Assembly: GCA_001485605.1 (NCBI GenBank)
Contig: FAON01000009.1
Coordinates: forward strand, 1 to 64,000
Length of the DNA: 64,000 nt
Origin: Candidatus Kryptobacter tengchongensis
Lineage (GTDB): Bacteria > Bacteroidota > Ignavibacteria > Kryptoniales > Kryptoniaceae
Direction: 5' to 3'
Position 1 is the stretch's first letter, and each line of letters starts with the position of its first letter. The position numbers were made by a program, and so were the translations under genes. Positions 34,240 through 43,488 of this stretch are shown piece after piece. Under the pieces are notes generated by a model. The model was not told the origin of the DNA, did not search any database, and saw only the letters and a list, made by a program, of their open reading frames with translations.

Positions 34240-35589
34240 TTATCTTTTCAAAATTAACTTTGCGGAAGCCTCCGAAAGGGTTGTATCAACACGGATGATC
34301 TTATCAGCGTCAGCGATAAAAATCAAACCAGATCTTATATCAATACTTCGTGGTAGATTCAATCCACCGAGATTTTCTGCTTTGAAAATTTTCTCAACTT
34401 TATTACTTGTTAATTTCACAATGCCTTTAAGCCCGACATCTGCAACGAAAAAACAATTTGATACCGAATCATATTTTATATCAACGGGCATTATCAAAGA
34501 TTCTTGAATCTTCCCGATAAATTTTATTGTATCTCTTTTTGAATAAATTGCGATCCTCCCAAGCTCGGGATCTGTGCAATAAATGTTATATTTATCAACT
34601 GCTATTGCAGTTGGAAACTTCAAATTCAATGGGTCGGTGAAAGACGAGATGAGTTTAAAGTTGCGGTCAAAAATTTTAATAGCCCCATTGTCAATTACAT
34701 AAAATTTTTCTCCATCGGTGGAAATGTAACTTGGATACTTGACCATAAATTGCGCGACATTAGCAGTTCTATCCGGATAAACGATTGTTATTTTCCCAGC
34801 ATCACAAATATACAACCCTTCATTATAATACATCACTCCTCCAGCCCACCGTAAATATGTAAATCTGTTAAGAACATTACCAACGGTATCAAGCACTTGA
34901 ACATGTGAATAAATATCGCTTGAAATTGCAAATTTTGATGGGTTGATCAACGCAATTGAATTTATGTGATCAATTAAAGCTTCGTTAGCTTTCTTCATTT
35001 CTTCAATGGTTTTATACTTTTCACGGGATGAAACGATGAAATAATCAATTTCAACCTCGCCTTCATCCGTTCCAAGGATTATAAAGCCGGAGTTAAAATA
35101 TGGTTTCTCATCAAATACTTTTCTATCGTTAAAATAAACAGTATATTTCTCGGGTAAAACTTCAACAGTGATTGTTTTCCATTTATCCTTTGATTTCGGC
35201 AAAGAAGCAAATTTTGCTATCTTCTCCTCGGCAGTTGGTTCAATTACGCCTGTGTAGATTACATTATTAAAAAACTTAACATAATTTCCAGCGCGAATTA
35301 AATAAACATCATAAACATTGAACATAAGGGAAACTTTACTTCCAGAAAAAGAAAATTTAACAGTATATCCTGTTTTTGGTGGGATCAAAAGATTTAGCCC
35401 CAAAAGTGACGGTTTACCCACAGCTTCCAATTTAAGTTTTCCATTTTCAACATTTGATTTCCCAGAGATTACAAACCAAACATCATCAAGCTTTGCTCTG
35501 TTAAATTCATCTGAAAACCATATATTTTGCGCGTTGCCGATGGAATATAAAATCAAAAGCACAAGTATAAGAGAGTTTCTCAACATCAA
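34240..35589 (-). CDS. Secreted LamG-like plus beta-propeller (NHL-type) protein
   Basis: 449 aa with signal peptide (1-20, 'YSIGNAQ'). Residues about 22-190 resemble a concanavalin/LamG-like jelly roll: 'WFSDEFNRAKLDDVWFVISGKSNVENGKLKLEA', 'TITVEVLPEKYTVYFNDRKVFD', 'GFIILGTDEGEVEIDYFIVSS'. Residues 210-449 hold five to six propeller blades with 'YNEGLYICDAGKITIVYP', 'TAIAVDKYNIYCTDPELGRIAIYSK' and 'NCFFVADVGLKGIVKLT'. Such proteins bind ligands or act as surface or periplasmic lyases, and no catalytic motif stands out. It is convergent with the rpe-nagA run and downstream of rnc. Confidence 0.65.
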   Translation of the reverse strand: MMLRNSLILVLLILYSIGNAQNIWFSDEFNRAKLDDVWFVISGKSNVENGKLKLEAVGKPSLLGLNLLIPPKTGYTVKFSFSGSKVSLMFNVYDVYLIRAGNYVKFFNNVIYTGVIEPTAEEKIAKFASLPKSKDKWKTITVEVLPEKYTVYFNDRKVFDEKPYFNSGFIILGTDEGEVEIDYFIVSSREKYKTIEEMKKANEALIDHINSIALINPSKFAISSDIYSHVQVLDTVGNVLNRFTYLRWAGGVMYYNEGLYICDAGKITIVYPDRTANVAQFMVKYPSYISTDGEKFYVIDNGAIKIFDRNFKLISSFTDPLNLKFPTAIAVDKYNIYCTDPELGRIAIYSKRDTIKFIGKIQESLIMPVDIKYDSVSNCFFVADVGLKGIVKLTSNKVEKIFKAENLGGLNLPRSIDIRSGLIFIADADKIIRVDTTLSEASAKLILKR

Positions 35590-35645
35590 AATTAAGATTT
35601 AAATTTTAAGTCCAAATATAAGATTGCAAAATTTTGTGAAAAATT

Positions 35646-36437
35646 TCAATCCACAGGTTTATCAACGAGTCCAAGATTAAGAAGGGCGTTGTAAGCGGCG
35701 AATTTTTCAGCTTCTTTTTTATTTTTCCCCTGTCCAACCCCAACAACTCGGTCTCCAAGCAAAACTTCAACAGTGAAAATTCTTTCATGTTCGGGTCCTT
35801 CAACTTTCACAACTCTGTAAGTTACATCAAGATTTACCTTATGCGAATACTCAACCAGTATGCTTTTGTAGTGTTCCTTTGTTGATTCATAAAATTTTGA
35901 ATCAAACTCTCCGAGCAACTCTTTGAAAACACGAGTTAGAAATTTTTTTGTAGTTTCAAATCCAGAGTCAAGATATATTGCACCAACAATTGCTTCAAAC
36001 GCATCAGCAAGCATTGAGTTATATCCTTGCATCAAGGCTCGTTTAGCGGAGTGGCTTAAGAGCATAAATTCATCAAGCCTTAAGAGATAAGCATATTTGA
36101 CCAAAATCCCTTTGTTTATGATTCGCGACCTCAAACGAGTTAATCTGCCCTCGCTTGCAAACGGATAAGCTTTGTAAAGGAGTTCACCAGCAACTAAATT
36201 TAAAATTGAATCACCAAGAAACTCAAGTCGTTCATTTGATTCCGTCTTTATTCCATACTTCTGTTTTGCAATCGGAACAAAAGATCTATGGGTTAACGCT
36301 TGAACAAAAATATCCCTGTTGTGAATTTTTACCCCAAGAATCTTTTCAAGCTCTTTAAATTTTTCCTTGCTTATTAAACCTGAGTTTGAACTATTTAAAA
36401 GCTTGTACAACTTTTTGATTACTTTGAACAGAGCCAT
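35646..36437 (-). CDS. rnc: Ribonuclease III
   Basis: Double-strand-specific endoribonuclease for rRNA and mRNA processing. The catalytic domain has the signature 'NERLEFLGDSILNLVAGELLY' (Glu, Asp) and the second acidic site 'LADAFEAIVGAIYLDSGFE'. The C-terminal double-stranded RNA-binding domain reads 'DVTYRVVKVEGPEHERIFTVEVLLGD' and 'GQGKNKKEAEKFAAYNALLNLGL'. The N-terminus carries about 25 extra residues before the domain. It abuts fabF (stop/start share one base), the common fabF-rnc arrangement. Confidence 0.96.
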   Translation of the reverse strand: MALFKVIKKLYKLLNSSNSGLISKEKFKELEKILGVKIHNRDIFVQALTHRSFVPIAKQKYGIKTESNERLEFLGDSILNLVAGELLYKAYPFASEGRLTRLRSRIINKGILVKYAYLLRLDEFMLLSHSAKRALMQGYNSMLADAFEAIVGAIYLDSGFETTKKFLTRVFKELLGEFDSKFYESTKEHYKSILVEYSHKVNLDVTYRVVKVEGPEHERIFTVEVLLGDRVVGVGQGKNKKEAEKFAAYNALLNLGLVDKPVD

Positions 36438-37690
36438 TATTCTTCAAACTTTTTGAAAACTATTGAAACATTATGTCCACCGAATCCAAATGAATTTGAA
36501 ATCGCTGCTTTAACCTCTTTCTCAATTGCTTGATTTGGCACATAGAAAAGGTCACATTCGGGATCGGGATACTCATAGTTTATTGTAGGATGAATTTTGC
36601 CGGTAGTTATTGACAAAATCGTTACAATTGCTTCAACCGCTCCAGCAGCGCCTAAGAGATGCCCTATCATTGATTTAGTTGAATTTATAGCAAGTTTGTA
36701 GGCGTGATCACCAAAAACAGTTTTTATTGCCTGGGTTTCATTTTTATCGTTTTCTTTAGTTGATGTTCCATGTGCATTGATATAGTCAATATCCTCTGGT
36801 AATAATCCAGCATCTTTGAGTGCAAGCGACATTGACCTTGCAGCTCCCTCACCGCAAGGAGCTGGTGCAGTTATATGATAAGCATCTGCTGTAAGCCCAA
36901 AACCAGCAACTTCAGCATAAATTTTTGCACCACGATTTAAAGCATGTTCAAGCGATTCAAGTATCAAAGTACCCGCTCCTTCACCCATGACGAAACCATC
37001 ACGTTGTGCGTCAAACGGTCTGCTTGCCTTTTGTGGTTCATCATTTCTTGTTGAAAGCGCCCTCATAGCATTAAAAGAACCAATACCCATTGGGCATATA
37101 GCTGATTCTGAACCACCTGTAACTACAACATCTGCAAGACCACGCTCAATTAACATAACTGCATCCGCTATCGCATTTGCTGAACTTGCACAGGCAGAGA
37201 CAGTGGAATAATTTGGACCCTTGAAACCATATCTTATGGAAATATAACCAGGTACAATGTCAACTATCATCATTGTTACAGTAAATGGGCTTATATGTCT
37301 TGGTGTTCCTGTTTTAAAAAGTAATTCATGCTGTGTATGATATGTCCACATGCCCCCAATACCAGAGGCATAAACCACCGCAACCCTTTCTTTATCTATT
37401 TTTGAATCCGAATTCAATCCCGCATCCTTAATAGCCATCTCCGTAGCAGCCATTGCAAATTGAGTAAAGATATCCATTCTTTGTGCAAGTTTTCTATCCA
37501 TATAGTTCATTGGATCAAAATTTTTTACCTCCGCTGCGAATTTTGTAGCAAAATTTGTTGTATCAAACCTTGTTATATAATCAACTCCACTTTTACCTTC
37601 AAGAAGGTTCTTCCAGAATTCTTCAATTGTTAATCCAACGGGTGATATTACACCCATTCCTGTCACAACAACCCTTTTACGGTTGAACAT
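36437..37690 (-). CDS. fabF: 3-oxoacyl-[acyl-carrier-protein] synthase II
   Basis: Condensing enzyme elongating fatty acids with malonyl-ACP in the cytoplasm. Catalytic Cys is in 'YSTVSACASSANAIADAV', the first His in 'DYINAHGTSTKENDKNE', and the second in 'STKSMIGHLLGAAGAVE'. The N-terminus 'RVVVTGMGVISPVG' and C-terminus 'AISNSFGFGGHNVSIVFKKF' are standard. At 417 aa it is full length. It is downstream of acpP, separated by 72 nt that contain a terminator-like hairpin, and upstream of rnc. Confidence 0.97.
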   Translation of the reverse strand: MFNRKRVVVTGMGVISPVGLTIEEFWKNLLEGKSGVDYITRFDTTNFATKFAAEVKNFDPMNYMDRKLAQRMDIFTQFAMAATEMAIKDAGLNSDSKIDKERVAVVYASGIGGMWTYHTQHELLFKTGTPRHISPFTVTMMIVDIVPGYISIRYGFKGPNYSTVSACASSANAIADAVMLIERGLADVVVTGGSESAICPMGIGSFNAMRALSTRNDEPQKASRPFDAQRDGFVMGEGAGTLILESLEHALNRGAKIYAEVAGFGLTADAYHITAPAPCGEGAARSMSLALKDAGLLPEDIDYINAHGTSTKENDKNETQAIKTVFGDHAYKLAINSTKSMIGHLLGAAGAVEAIVTILSITTGKIHPTINYEYPDPECDLFYVPNQAIEKEVKAAISNSFGFGGHNVSIVFKKFEE

Positions 37691-37727
37691 GACACAATTT
37701 CATGTTTTGTTTTAAAAAAATAAAAAA

Positions 37728-37751
37728 GGGAGAGGCATATAATGCCCTCCC
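37728..37751 (-). terminator. Terminator/attenuator between acpP and fabF
   Basis: On the minus strand GGGAG-GGCAT pairs with ATGCC-(T)-CTCCC (one bulge, 4-nt loop), followed by TTTTTTATTTTTT. It lies 11 nt past the acpP stop. Incomplete termination here would give acpP more transcript than fabF, matching the high demand for ACP. Confidence 0.7.
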
Positions 37752-37762
37752 GGAAAAAATTT

Positions 37763-38002
37763 TTACGCCTGACCAAGCTTTTGCTTTAAATAGTTGATCG
37801 CATCTCCAACAGTTCTTATTTTCTCAGCATCCTCATCCGGAACCTGGATTCCAAATTCTTTCTCAAATTCCATCACAAGCTCAACCGTATCAAGTGAATC
37901 CGCACCAAGATCGTTAATAAAAGATGCCTCGGGAACTACCTTATCTTCGCTCACATTGAGTTTGTTAACGATTATTTGCTTGACCTTCGCCTCAATGTCC
38001 AT
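37763..38002 (-). CDS. acpP: Acyl carrier protein
   Basis: 79-aa acidic four-helix protein carrying acyl chains on 4'-phosphopantetheine. The attachment Ser is in '[18 protein letters not shown]'. The rest matches the family ('[22 protein letters not shown]', '[23 protein letters not shown]'). A strong AGGAGG precedes the ATG at 38002. It sits between fabG and fabF in the classical order. Confidence 0.98.
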   Translation of the reverse strand: MDIEAKVKQIIVNKLNVSEDKVVPEASFINDLGADSLDTVELVMEFEKEFGIQVPDEDAEKIRTVGDAINYLKQKLGQA

Positions 38003-38037
38003 ATTTTATCCTCCTTTTGTTTTTAGTTTTTTATTTT

Positions 38038-38781
38038 TTATGCGGTTAAACCACCATCAACAACTATAACTTGACCCGTGATATAATCTGATTCAGGTGA
38101 AGCCAAAAATTTAACAACATAAGCAATTTCTTCTGGTTTAGCTATTCTCTTTGCAGGTATCATCTCAAAAAGACGCTTCTTCTGTTCCTCATTTAATTTC
38201 TCCGTCATTTCAGTTTCAACATAACCCGGGGCAACGACATTAACCTGTATATTTCTTGAAGCAACTTCCTTTGCAAGTGCTTTTGTAAATCCAATTATCC
38301 CAGCTTTTGAAGCTGCATAATTTGCCTGTCCTGGATTCCCAATTAATCCAACAACAGATGCAATGTTAATTATTTTTCCAGACCTTTGACTTATCATATG
38401 CTTTATAACTGCCTTTGTAAAATTAAAAACCCCTTTTAGATTTGTCTCAATCACATCATCCCATTCACTTTCGCTCATCCTGAGCAGAAGATTATCTTTT
38501 GTGATCCCTGCGTTATTAATAAGTATATCAATTTTACCGAAATTTTTCAAAACCTCATCCACAACTCGCTGTGCGTCTTCAAATTTTGACGAATCCGCCT
38601 GAATAGCCATAGCTTTTGAACTTTTTGAAATCTCACTCACAACTTCCTGCGCCTGCTGAGCTGAGCTTTTATAAGTTATAACAACATCACATCCGGCAGA
38701 GGCAAGAACCTTAGCAATAGCCCTGCCAATTCCCCTTGAACCACCTGTAACTATGGCAACCTTATTTTTTAAATCGCTCAT
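38038..38781 (-). CDS. fabG: 3-oxoacyl-[acyl-carrier-protein] reductase
   Basis: Short-chain dehydrogenase reducing beta-ketoacyl-ACP with NADPH. The cofactor loop is 'VTGGSRGIGRAIAKVLA'; 'NNAGITKDNLLLRMSESEWD', catalytic Ser in 'INIASVVGLIGNPGQ', Tyr/Lys in 'NYAASKAGIIGF', and 'NVVAPGYVETEMTEKL' follow. The end 'SDYITGQVIVVDGG' is typical. 247 aa, full length. 2 nt gap to the preceding DUF3109 gene. Confidence 0.97.
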   Translation of the reverse strand: MSDLKNKVAIVTGGSRGIGRAIAKVLASAGCDVVITYKSSAQQAQEVVSEISKSSKAMAIQADSSKFEDAQRVVDEVLKNFGKIDILINNAGITKDNLLLRMSESEWDDVIETNLKGVFNFTKAVIKHMISQRSGKIINIASVVGLIGNPGQANYAASKAGIIGFTKALAKEVASRNIQVNVVAPGYVETEMTEKLNEEQKKRLFEMIPAKRIAKPEEIAYVVKFLASPESDYITGQVIVVDGGLTA

Positions 38782-38783
38782 TT

Positions 38784-39419
38784 TTACGTTTCACTATTTA
38801 TTTGAACTTTTTGTTTCCACTCTTCATAAATCCCCAATAGTTCAGCGTAACCATCTTGACCGAGAATATAAATAAATTCATCCTTACAAATTTCAATCAC
38901 AGGTCCTGCATGATTGTGTGTTGCCTTTATCCCACAATATGAAAGTTCTTCAGCGTGTCCATCATCATAAGTTAAAACACCTTCACAAAATGTCAAAGGA
39001 TAAATACAGCAATAAAATGGCTTTAAAGCCCACTTATGCATACCGCTATTTATTGCGGTTATCTGCAAAACACAATATCCCTCCTTCGTTAAAAAGGCAC
39101 ATTTATTGTTATAAATATTCGTCCCCACACATCTACCAGATGGGAAATCTGGATCATCCCATTCCTCTTTTTCAAACCAGAGTTCAATATCCCTGGGCTG
39201 AGTTTCATCCATATATTTCAAGATCAAATCTTTATTTTCAAGAATTTTATCTCTTTCCTTAACATCAACATAAACTCCCCAATAGCAACAATTCCCATGG
39301 CATACCGGCACATTGCAGAATGGGACGAAGCCAGCTGTGAAAACAATTGTATCTATCTTAAAATTTTTAACTTGGATAATTTCTCTATCAATCTTATGTG
39401 AATTTGACCGGCTATCCAT
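38784..39419 (-). CDS. DUF3109-family Cys-rich protein inside the fatty-acid operon
   Basis: 211-aa cytoplasmic protein with about ten Cys. 'FCNVPVCHGNCCYWGVYVDVKERDKI' opens the conserved region, then 'GRCVGTNIYNNKCAFLTKEGYCVLQ', 'FYCCIYPLTFC' and 'LSYCGI'. These resemble the YkgJ/DUF3109 group thought to bind zinc or an iron-sulfur cluster. No function is established. It is inserted between fabD (3 nt) and fabG (2 nt), so it is co-translated with them. The first 25 residues are poorly conserved-looking and the true start may be downstream. Confidence 0.75.
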   Translation of the reverse strand: MDSRSNSHKIDREIIQVKNFKIDTIVFTAGFVPFCNVPVCHGNCCYWGVYVDVKERDKILENKDLILKYMDETQPRDIELWFEKEEWDDPDFPSGRCVGTNIYNNKCAFLTKEGYCVLQITAINSGMHKWALKPFYCCIYPLTFCEGVLTYDDGHAEELSYCGIKATHNHAGPVIEICKDEFIYILGQDGYAELLGIYEEWKQKVQINSET

Positions 39420-39422
39420 AAA

Positions 39423-40337
39423 CTAACCTTCCAATTTTTTGATATCATCAAACTTATCAAAACCGGATACCTCAACATTTGAATCTATTCTTTTGATTAA
39501 ACCCTGCAAAACTTTCCCAGGACCGATTTCGTAAAATCTCGTTGCCCCATCCGAAATCATGTTTTTTATAATCTGTGACCATAACACAGGGCTTGTTATT
39601 TGAAGGTAAAGCAAATTTTTTATTTCCCCAGGATCATAAGATGGTTTTGCGGTGACATTGAAATAAACGGGAATAGATGGTTTGTTAAATTTCACCTCGT
39701 CAAGTGCTTTTTTAAGTTCTTCTTTAGCGCTTTCCATAAGCGGGGAATGGAATGCTCCGCTGACAACAAGTTCTTTAACCATCTTCGCCCCAACTTTCTG
39801 AGCAAGCTCCATAACCTTTCTCACCGCATCAACCTCGCCCGATATAACGATTTGTTCCGGAGTATTGAAATTTGCCGGTTGAACAATTCCATCTTTAACT
39901 TCTTCGCATAATTCCTTTACTCTTTCATAATCAAGACCGATTATAGCAGCCATGGTTCCGGGATTTTCCTCACCCGCTTTTTGCATCAATTCGCCCCGGA
40001 GTTTTACAATTTTTAAAGCATCTTCAAAACTTAACACACCAGCATAAACAAGGGCGGAATATTCCCCAAGCGAATGACCAGCGCTCATATCAGCTTTAAG
40101 CTTTCCATCAAGAAGTCTTGAAATAACATAGCTATGAACAAAAATCGCAGGTTGCGTTATTTTTGTTTGTTTTAAATCTTCTTCAGGTCCTTCAAAACAA
40201 AGTCGTTTTATCTCAAACCCAAGAATTTCCTCAGCTTTATCAAAAATTTCCTTCGCAATGGGATTATTCTCATAAAGATCTTTCCCCATTCCAACATATT
40301 GAGAAGCCTGACCTGGGAACACAAAAGCAATTTTCAT
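39423..40337 (-). CDS. fabD: Malonyl-CoA:ACP transacylase
   Basis: Transfers malonyl from CoA to ACP. '[19 protein letters not shown]' opens the protein. The nucleophilic Ser is in '[16 protein letters not shown]', Arg in '[12 protein letters not shown]', and His in '[13 protein letters not shown]'. '[17 protein letters not shown]' closes it. 304 aa, normal. The start overlaps the fabH stop by 4 nt. Confidence 0.97.
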   Translation of the reverse strand: MKIAFVFPGQASQYVGMGKDLYENNPIAKEIFDKAEEILGFEIKRLCFEGPEEDLKQTKITQPAIFVHSYVISRLLDGKLKADMSAGHSLGEYSALVYAGVLSFEDALKIVKLRGELMQKAGEENPGTMAAIIGLDYERVKELCEEVKDGIVQPANFNTPEQIVISGEVDAVRKVMELAQKVGAKMVKELVVSGAFHSPLMESAKEELKKALDEVKFNKPSIPVYFNVTAKPSYDPGEIKNLLYLQITSPVLWSQIIKNMISDGATRFYEIGPGKVLQGLIKRIDSNVEVSGFDKFDDIKKLEG

Positions 40338-41434
40338 TTACCAACTTCGTTTTTTATTTTCAATTCCTCGGGTATTTCAAATCTTCTTGAATCCATTTCT
40401 TCACAATATCTTGCTACATCTGGTCTTGGTTTTGGCGGGTTTGGAAGAGACCATCTCATCAAGACCGCCCCCCATGTATAACCTGCTCCAAATGCCGACA
40501 TAACTATTCTATCCCCAGGTTTCAACTTCCCACATTCCCAGTACTCAGACAGGCAAAGTGGAATTGTTGCAGCAGTTGTATTTCCATATCTATCAATGTT
40601 TATCATAACTTTTGAAAGATCAAGCCCCATCCTTTCAGCAGTTGCAGTAATTATTCTAAGATTTGCCTGGTGCGGAACAAGCCAATCAATATCTTTACCA
40701 GTTAAACCATTTCTCTCAACTATCTCAGCTGAAACATCAGCCATTCCAACAACCGCAACCTTAAAAACAGCCCTCCCATCTTGATAGATGTAATGCATCT
40801 TTTTATCAACTGTTTCATGACTTGGTGGATTTAAACTTCCTCCACCAGGCATATAAAGATATTTTCCACCTGTGCCATCCATATAAAAAATGTGGTCAAT
40901 AATTCCATATTCAGGATTATCGCTTGGTTCAAGCAAAACCGCTCCAGCACCATCTCCGAATAAAACACATGTGTTTCTGTCCGTATAATCAACAATTGCG
41001 CTCATTTTATCAGCACCGACAACAAGAACTTTCTTATAATTTCCAGATTCTATAAATTGCGCCCCCGTTATTAAAGCATAGATAAATCCTGAACATGCTG
41101 CTGAAAGATCAAAACCCCAAGCTCTTTTCAAACCAAGTTTTTCCTGAATAACGGCAGCAGTTGATGGGAAAAACATATCTGGTGTAACAGTTGCAACTAT
41201 CAAAACCTCAATCTCTTCTGGTGAGACACCACTATTTTCAAATAATCTCTTAATTGCCTCAACTGCAAGATCAGATGTTGCCCCCTTTTCAAGAATTCTC
41301 CTCTCACGAATCCCCGTTCTTGTCCTTATCCATTCATCACTTGTGTCAACCATTTTTTCAAGATCAAAATTTGAAAGAACTTTTTCGGGAACATAATGCC
41401 CAACCGCAGTTATAGTTGCTCTACGTTGCCCCAA
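40334..41434 (-). CDS. fabH: 3-oxoacyl-[acyl-carrier-protein] synthase III, C-terminally extended
   Basis: Initiates fatty-acid synthesis by condensing an acyl-CoA with malonyl-ACP. The triad is visible: Cys in '[13 protein letters not shown]', His in '[11 protein letters not shown]', Asn in '[13 protein letters not shown]'. The core ends at '[14 protein letters not shown]' (about residue 330). About 35 further residues ([18 protein letters not shown] onwards) exceed the usual 310-330 aa. The tail is charged and Pro-rich and could contact a partner. It lies 2 nt after plsX and overlaps fabD. Confidence 0.95.
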   Translation of the reverse strand: MGQRRATITAVGHYVPEKVLSNFDLEKMVDTSDEWIRTRTGIRERRILEKGATSDLAVEAIKRLFENSGVSPEEIEVLIVATVTPDMFFPSTAAVIQEKLGLKRAWGFDLSAACSGFIYALITGAQFIESGNYKKVLVVGADKMSAIVDYTDRNTCVLFGDGAGAVLLEPSDNPEYGIIDHIFYMDGTGGKYLYMPGGGSLNPPSHETVDKKMHYIYQDGRAVFKVAVVGMADVSAEIVERNGLTGKDIDWLVPHQANLRIITATAERMGLDLSKVMINIDRYGNTTAATIPLCLSEYWECGKLKPGDRIVMSAFGAGYTWGAVLMRWSLPNPPKPRPDVARYCEEMDSRRFEIPEELKIKNEVGK

Positions 41435-41436
41435 TT

Positions 41437-42480
41437 TTATACCTCCGTTTTAAGTTTGTAATGTTTTAATGCTTCTTTTATTTTTTCATTAACTCTTCTC
41501 TGCACTGTTTCTTCTGCTCTGTAAATCATATTTTTTATAGCAATAGCGCTTGAGCTCCCGTGCCCAATTATAGCAACACCATTTACACCAAGAAAAGGCA
41601 CACCCCCATATTCTTGATAATCAAACTCCTTCAACGCCTTTCTTAAACCACGAGCAAGAAACCCAAATGTTAACTTCCTGAAGATATTTTTAACAGCATA
41701 GTTTCTTAATTTCCTCTTTAAAACGCCAAGGACGCTTTCAGCAAATTTCAAAACTATATTTCCAACAAATCCATCACAAACAATCACATCAGCTTTCCCA
41801 AGAAGTATATCACGACCTTCAACATTTCCAATGAAGTTAAGTTTGCTCTCTGAAAGCATTTTATATGCCTGCAAAACTATATCCCCACCTTTTGTGCTTT
41901 CTTCACCAATGTTTAAAAGTGCAACCTTTGGATTTTTCTGCTCAAGTATCACATTTGAATAAATACTACCCATAATTGCAAACTCAAACAAATGATGCGG
42001 TTTACAATCAACATTTGCACCAACATCAAGCATTATGCTCTTGCTTCCAGCTTCAGTTGGGAACACACTCCCAATAGTTGGTCTTGAAATCCCTTCAATT
42101 TTCCCAAGTATAAAAGTCGCAGCTGTAAGCACAGCCCCTGTATTTCCAGCGCTTGCAAATGCGTCAACCTCACCATCACTATGTAATTTCATTCCGACGA
42201 CAATAGATGAATTCTTTTTCTTTCTTAATGCTACCGTTGGAATATCATCCATCCCTATCACTTGTGGAGCATCAACGATTGAAAAGTTAAGTCCAGCGGT
42301 ATCGTGTTTTTTTAATTCTTCTTTAATTTTTCTCTCATCCCCAACGAAAACAATTTCAAATCTATTATTTGACTCTCTCAACGCAGTCAGTGCGCCCTCA
42401 ATCACAGTTGTGGGTGCATAATCTCCACCCATCGCATCAACAGCTATTTTAATCTTCTTTGAATTTGACGCTTCTGCCAT
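41437..42480 (-). CDS. plsX: Phosphate acyltransferase PlsX
   Basis: Converts acyl-ACP to acyl-phosphate for phospholipid synthesis. Signatures seen: '[20 protein letters not shown]', '[26 protein letters not shown]', '[12 protein letters not shown]', '[13 protein letters not shown]', '[11 protein letters not shown]' and '[17 protein letters not shown]', ending with '[19 protein letters not shown]'. 347 aa. It lies between rpmF (149 nt gap with a hairpin) and fabH in the standard rpmF-plsX-fabH order. Confidence 0.97.
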   Translation of the reverse strand: MAEASNSKKIKIAVDAMGGDYAPTTVIEGALTALRESNNRFEIVFVGDERKIKEELKKHDTAGLNFSIVDAPQVIGMDDIPTVALRKKKNSSIVVGMKLHSDGEVDAFASAGNTGAVLTAATFILGKIEGISRPTIGSVFPTEAGSKSIMLDVGANVDCKPHHLFEFAIMGSIYSNVILEQKNPKVALLNIGEESTKGGDIVLQAYKMLSESKLNFIGNVEGRDILLGKADVIVCDGFVGNIVLKFAESVLGVLKRKLRNYAVKNIFRKLTFGFLARGLRKALKEFDYQEYGGVPFLGVNGVAIIGHGSSSAIAIKNMIYRAEETVQRRVNEKIKEALKHYKLKTEV

Positions 42481-42573
42481 TGAAATTTTAAACTTGAATT
42501 ATTTGCGAAATTCCATTTTTGATTCCCTGCTTTGCTTCAATTAAACTTCACCTCATTTAAAAATTTAATTCAC

Positions 42574-42597
42574 CCCTGGAACTTTGATGTTCCAGGG
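42574..42597 (-). terminator. Hairpin between rpmF and plsX
   Basis: Perfect 9-bp inverted repeat CCCTGGAAC/GTTCCAGGG with a 6-nt loop, 33 nt after the rpmF stop. The T-tract is better on the plus strand (TTTTAATTCT) than on the minus strand (GTGAATTAAATTTTT), so it may be a weak terminator, an attenuator or an RNA-processing site that uncouples ribosomal-protein and lipid genes. Confidence 0.5.
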
Positions 42598-42629
42598 TTT
42601 TAATTCTAAAGACATTTTTCAACTAAATA

Positions 42630-42809
42630 TCATTCTTTCGGGACTATAACAGTTCTTCCGTGGTAGTATCCGCACTTTGGACAGGCACGATGTGGAAGTT
42701 TTGGTTCGTGGCACTGCGGACATTCACTCAAAGTTGGCGCAGTTGGTTTGTAGTTTGCTCTCCTTTTGTCCCTGCGTGACCTTGAATGTCTTCGCTTCGG
42801 ATTAGGCAT
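42630..42809 (-). CDS. rpmF: 50S ribosomal protein L32
   Basis: 59-aa ribosomal protein found by reading the gap between plsX and the yceD-like gene. The protein starts MPNPKRRHSRSRRDKRRANY and continues 'KPTAPTLSECPQCHEPKLPH', 'RACPKCGYYHGRTVIVPKE'. The basic N-terminus and the two CPxC pairs forming a zinc ribbon identify the C+ form of L32. ATG at 42809, TGA ending at 42630. It follows the DUF177 gene by 18 nt in the conserved yceD-rpmF-plsX order. Confidence 0.97.
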   Translation of the reverse strand: MPNPKRRHSRSRRDKRRANYKPTAPTLSECPQCHEPKLPHRACPKCGYYHGRTVIVPKE

Positions 42810-42827
42810 AGTTAAATCACCCTTGCT

Positions 42828-43355
42828 TTAATTTTCACTTTCTTTTCTCAAATTTTCACTTTCCATAAGTTTTAAGAGTGGAGCCCATCTTGGGTCTATC
42901 TCCTCAACTTTGCAGGTGCATATTTCAAAATTTAAATTCTTACCACACCTTGGACAAAGCCCAAGGCATTCTTCATAACAAAGCAATTTCATCGGCACTG
43001 AAAGCAAAACAATTTGCCTCACATCATCAGATATATCAATTTCGTTCGTTTCAGGTGTTATCACGGCAACTTCGTCAGGTTCATATTTTTTTGACTCCTC
43101 CTCACTATAGACATAATACATCCTGTAACTATTTTCAAGAACCATATCAAAATCCTCAACACATCTATCACATTGAAACCTCCCAACTGTATAAACATTT
43201 GCCTTTAAAAAGAGTTGGCGCTTTGATTTCTCAAGCGTTGCTTCAACATAAACTGGTTTGTTAAATCTTTTTTCTTCAAGATCAAGATCCGATGGTTTAA
43301 CTATAAATGTATAAAAATGCTCACCATCGGACAATTTTGAAATGTTAATTTTCAT
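42828..43355 (-). CDS. DUF177/YceD-family protein
   Basis: 175 aa from the ATG at 43355; the longer frame starts with GTG at 43367 inside the AGGTG ribosome-binding sequence. The conserved C-x-R-C region is 'GRFQCDRCVEDFDMVLENSY' and the C-terminal cluster is 'LCYEECLGLCPRCGKNLNFEICTC', with 'DPRWAPLLKL' at the end, all as in YceD proteins. YceD is linked to 23S rRNA maturation in E. coli and nearly always precedes rpmF. The extra zinc-ribbon-like CPxCG/CxC cluster fits metal binding. First gene of the lipid/ribosome operon. Confidence 0.92.
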   Translation of the reverse strand: MKINISKLSDGEHFYTFIVKPSDLDLEEKRFNKPVYVEATLEKSKRQLFLKANVYTVGRFQCDRCVEDFDMVLENSYRMYYVYSEEESKKYEPDEVAVITPETNEIDISDDVRQIVLLSVPMKLLCYEECLGLCPRCGKNLNFEICTCKVEEIDPRWAPLLKLMESENLRKESEN

Positions 43356-43458
43356 TAAAGAATTCACCTGGGTTTTGAAAATTTTAGTAGAAATATAAAC
43401 AAAAAAATAGTTATAAACAAGCCAAGGTAGGACAAAAAGGCAGGTTAAAAATTTAAAA

Positions 43459-43481
43459 GCCCCAGCTAAATTCGCTGGGGC
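43459..43481 (-). terminator. Intrinsic terminator after the split-Soret cytochrome gene
   Basis: 8-bp perfect stem GCCCCAGC/GCTGGGGC with a 7-nt loop, followed on the minus strand by TTTTAAATTTTTAA. It starts 8 nt past the stop of the cytochrome gene and separates it from the yceD operon. Confidence 0.75.
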
Positions 43482-43488
43482 AATAACT

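Noticed and set aside
42035-42421. 128-aa plus-strand frame opposite plsX
   Set aside because: Antisense shadow; plsX is unambiguous.
42574-42597. Riboswitch or L32 autoregulatory leader between rpmF and plsX
   Set aside because: Only a simple 9-bp hairpin is visible and no known aptamer pattern was recognised.
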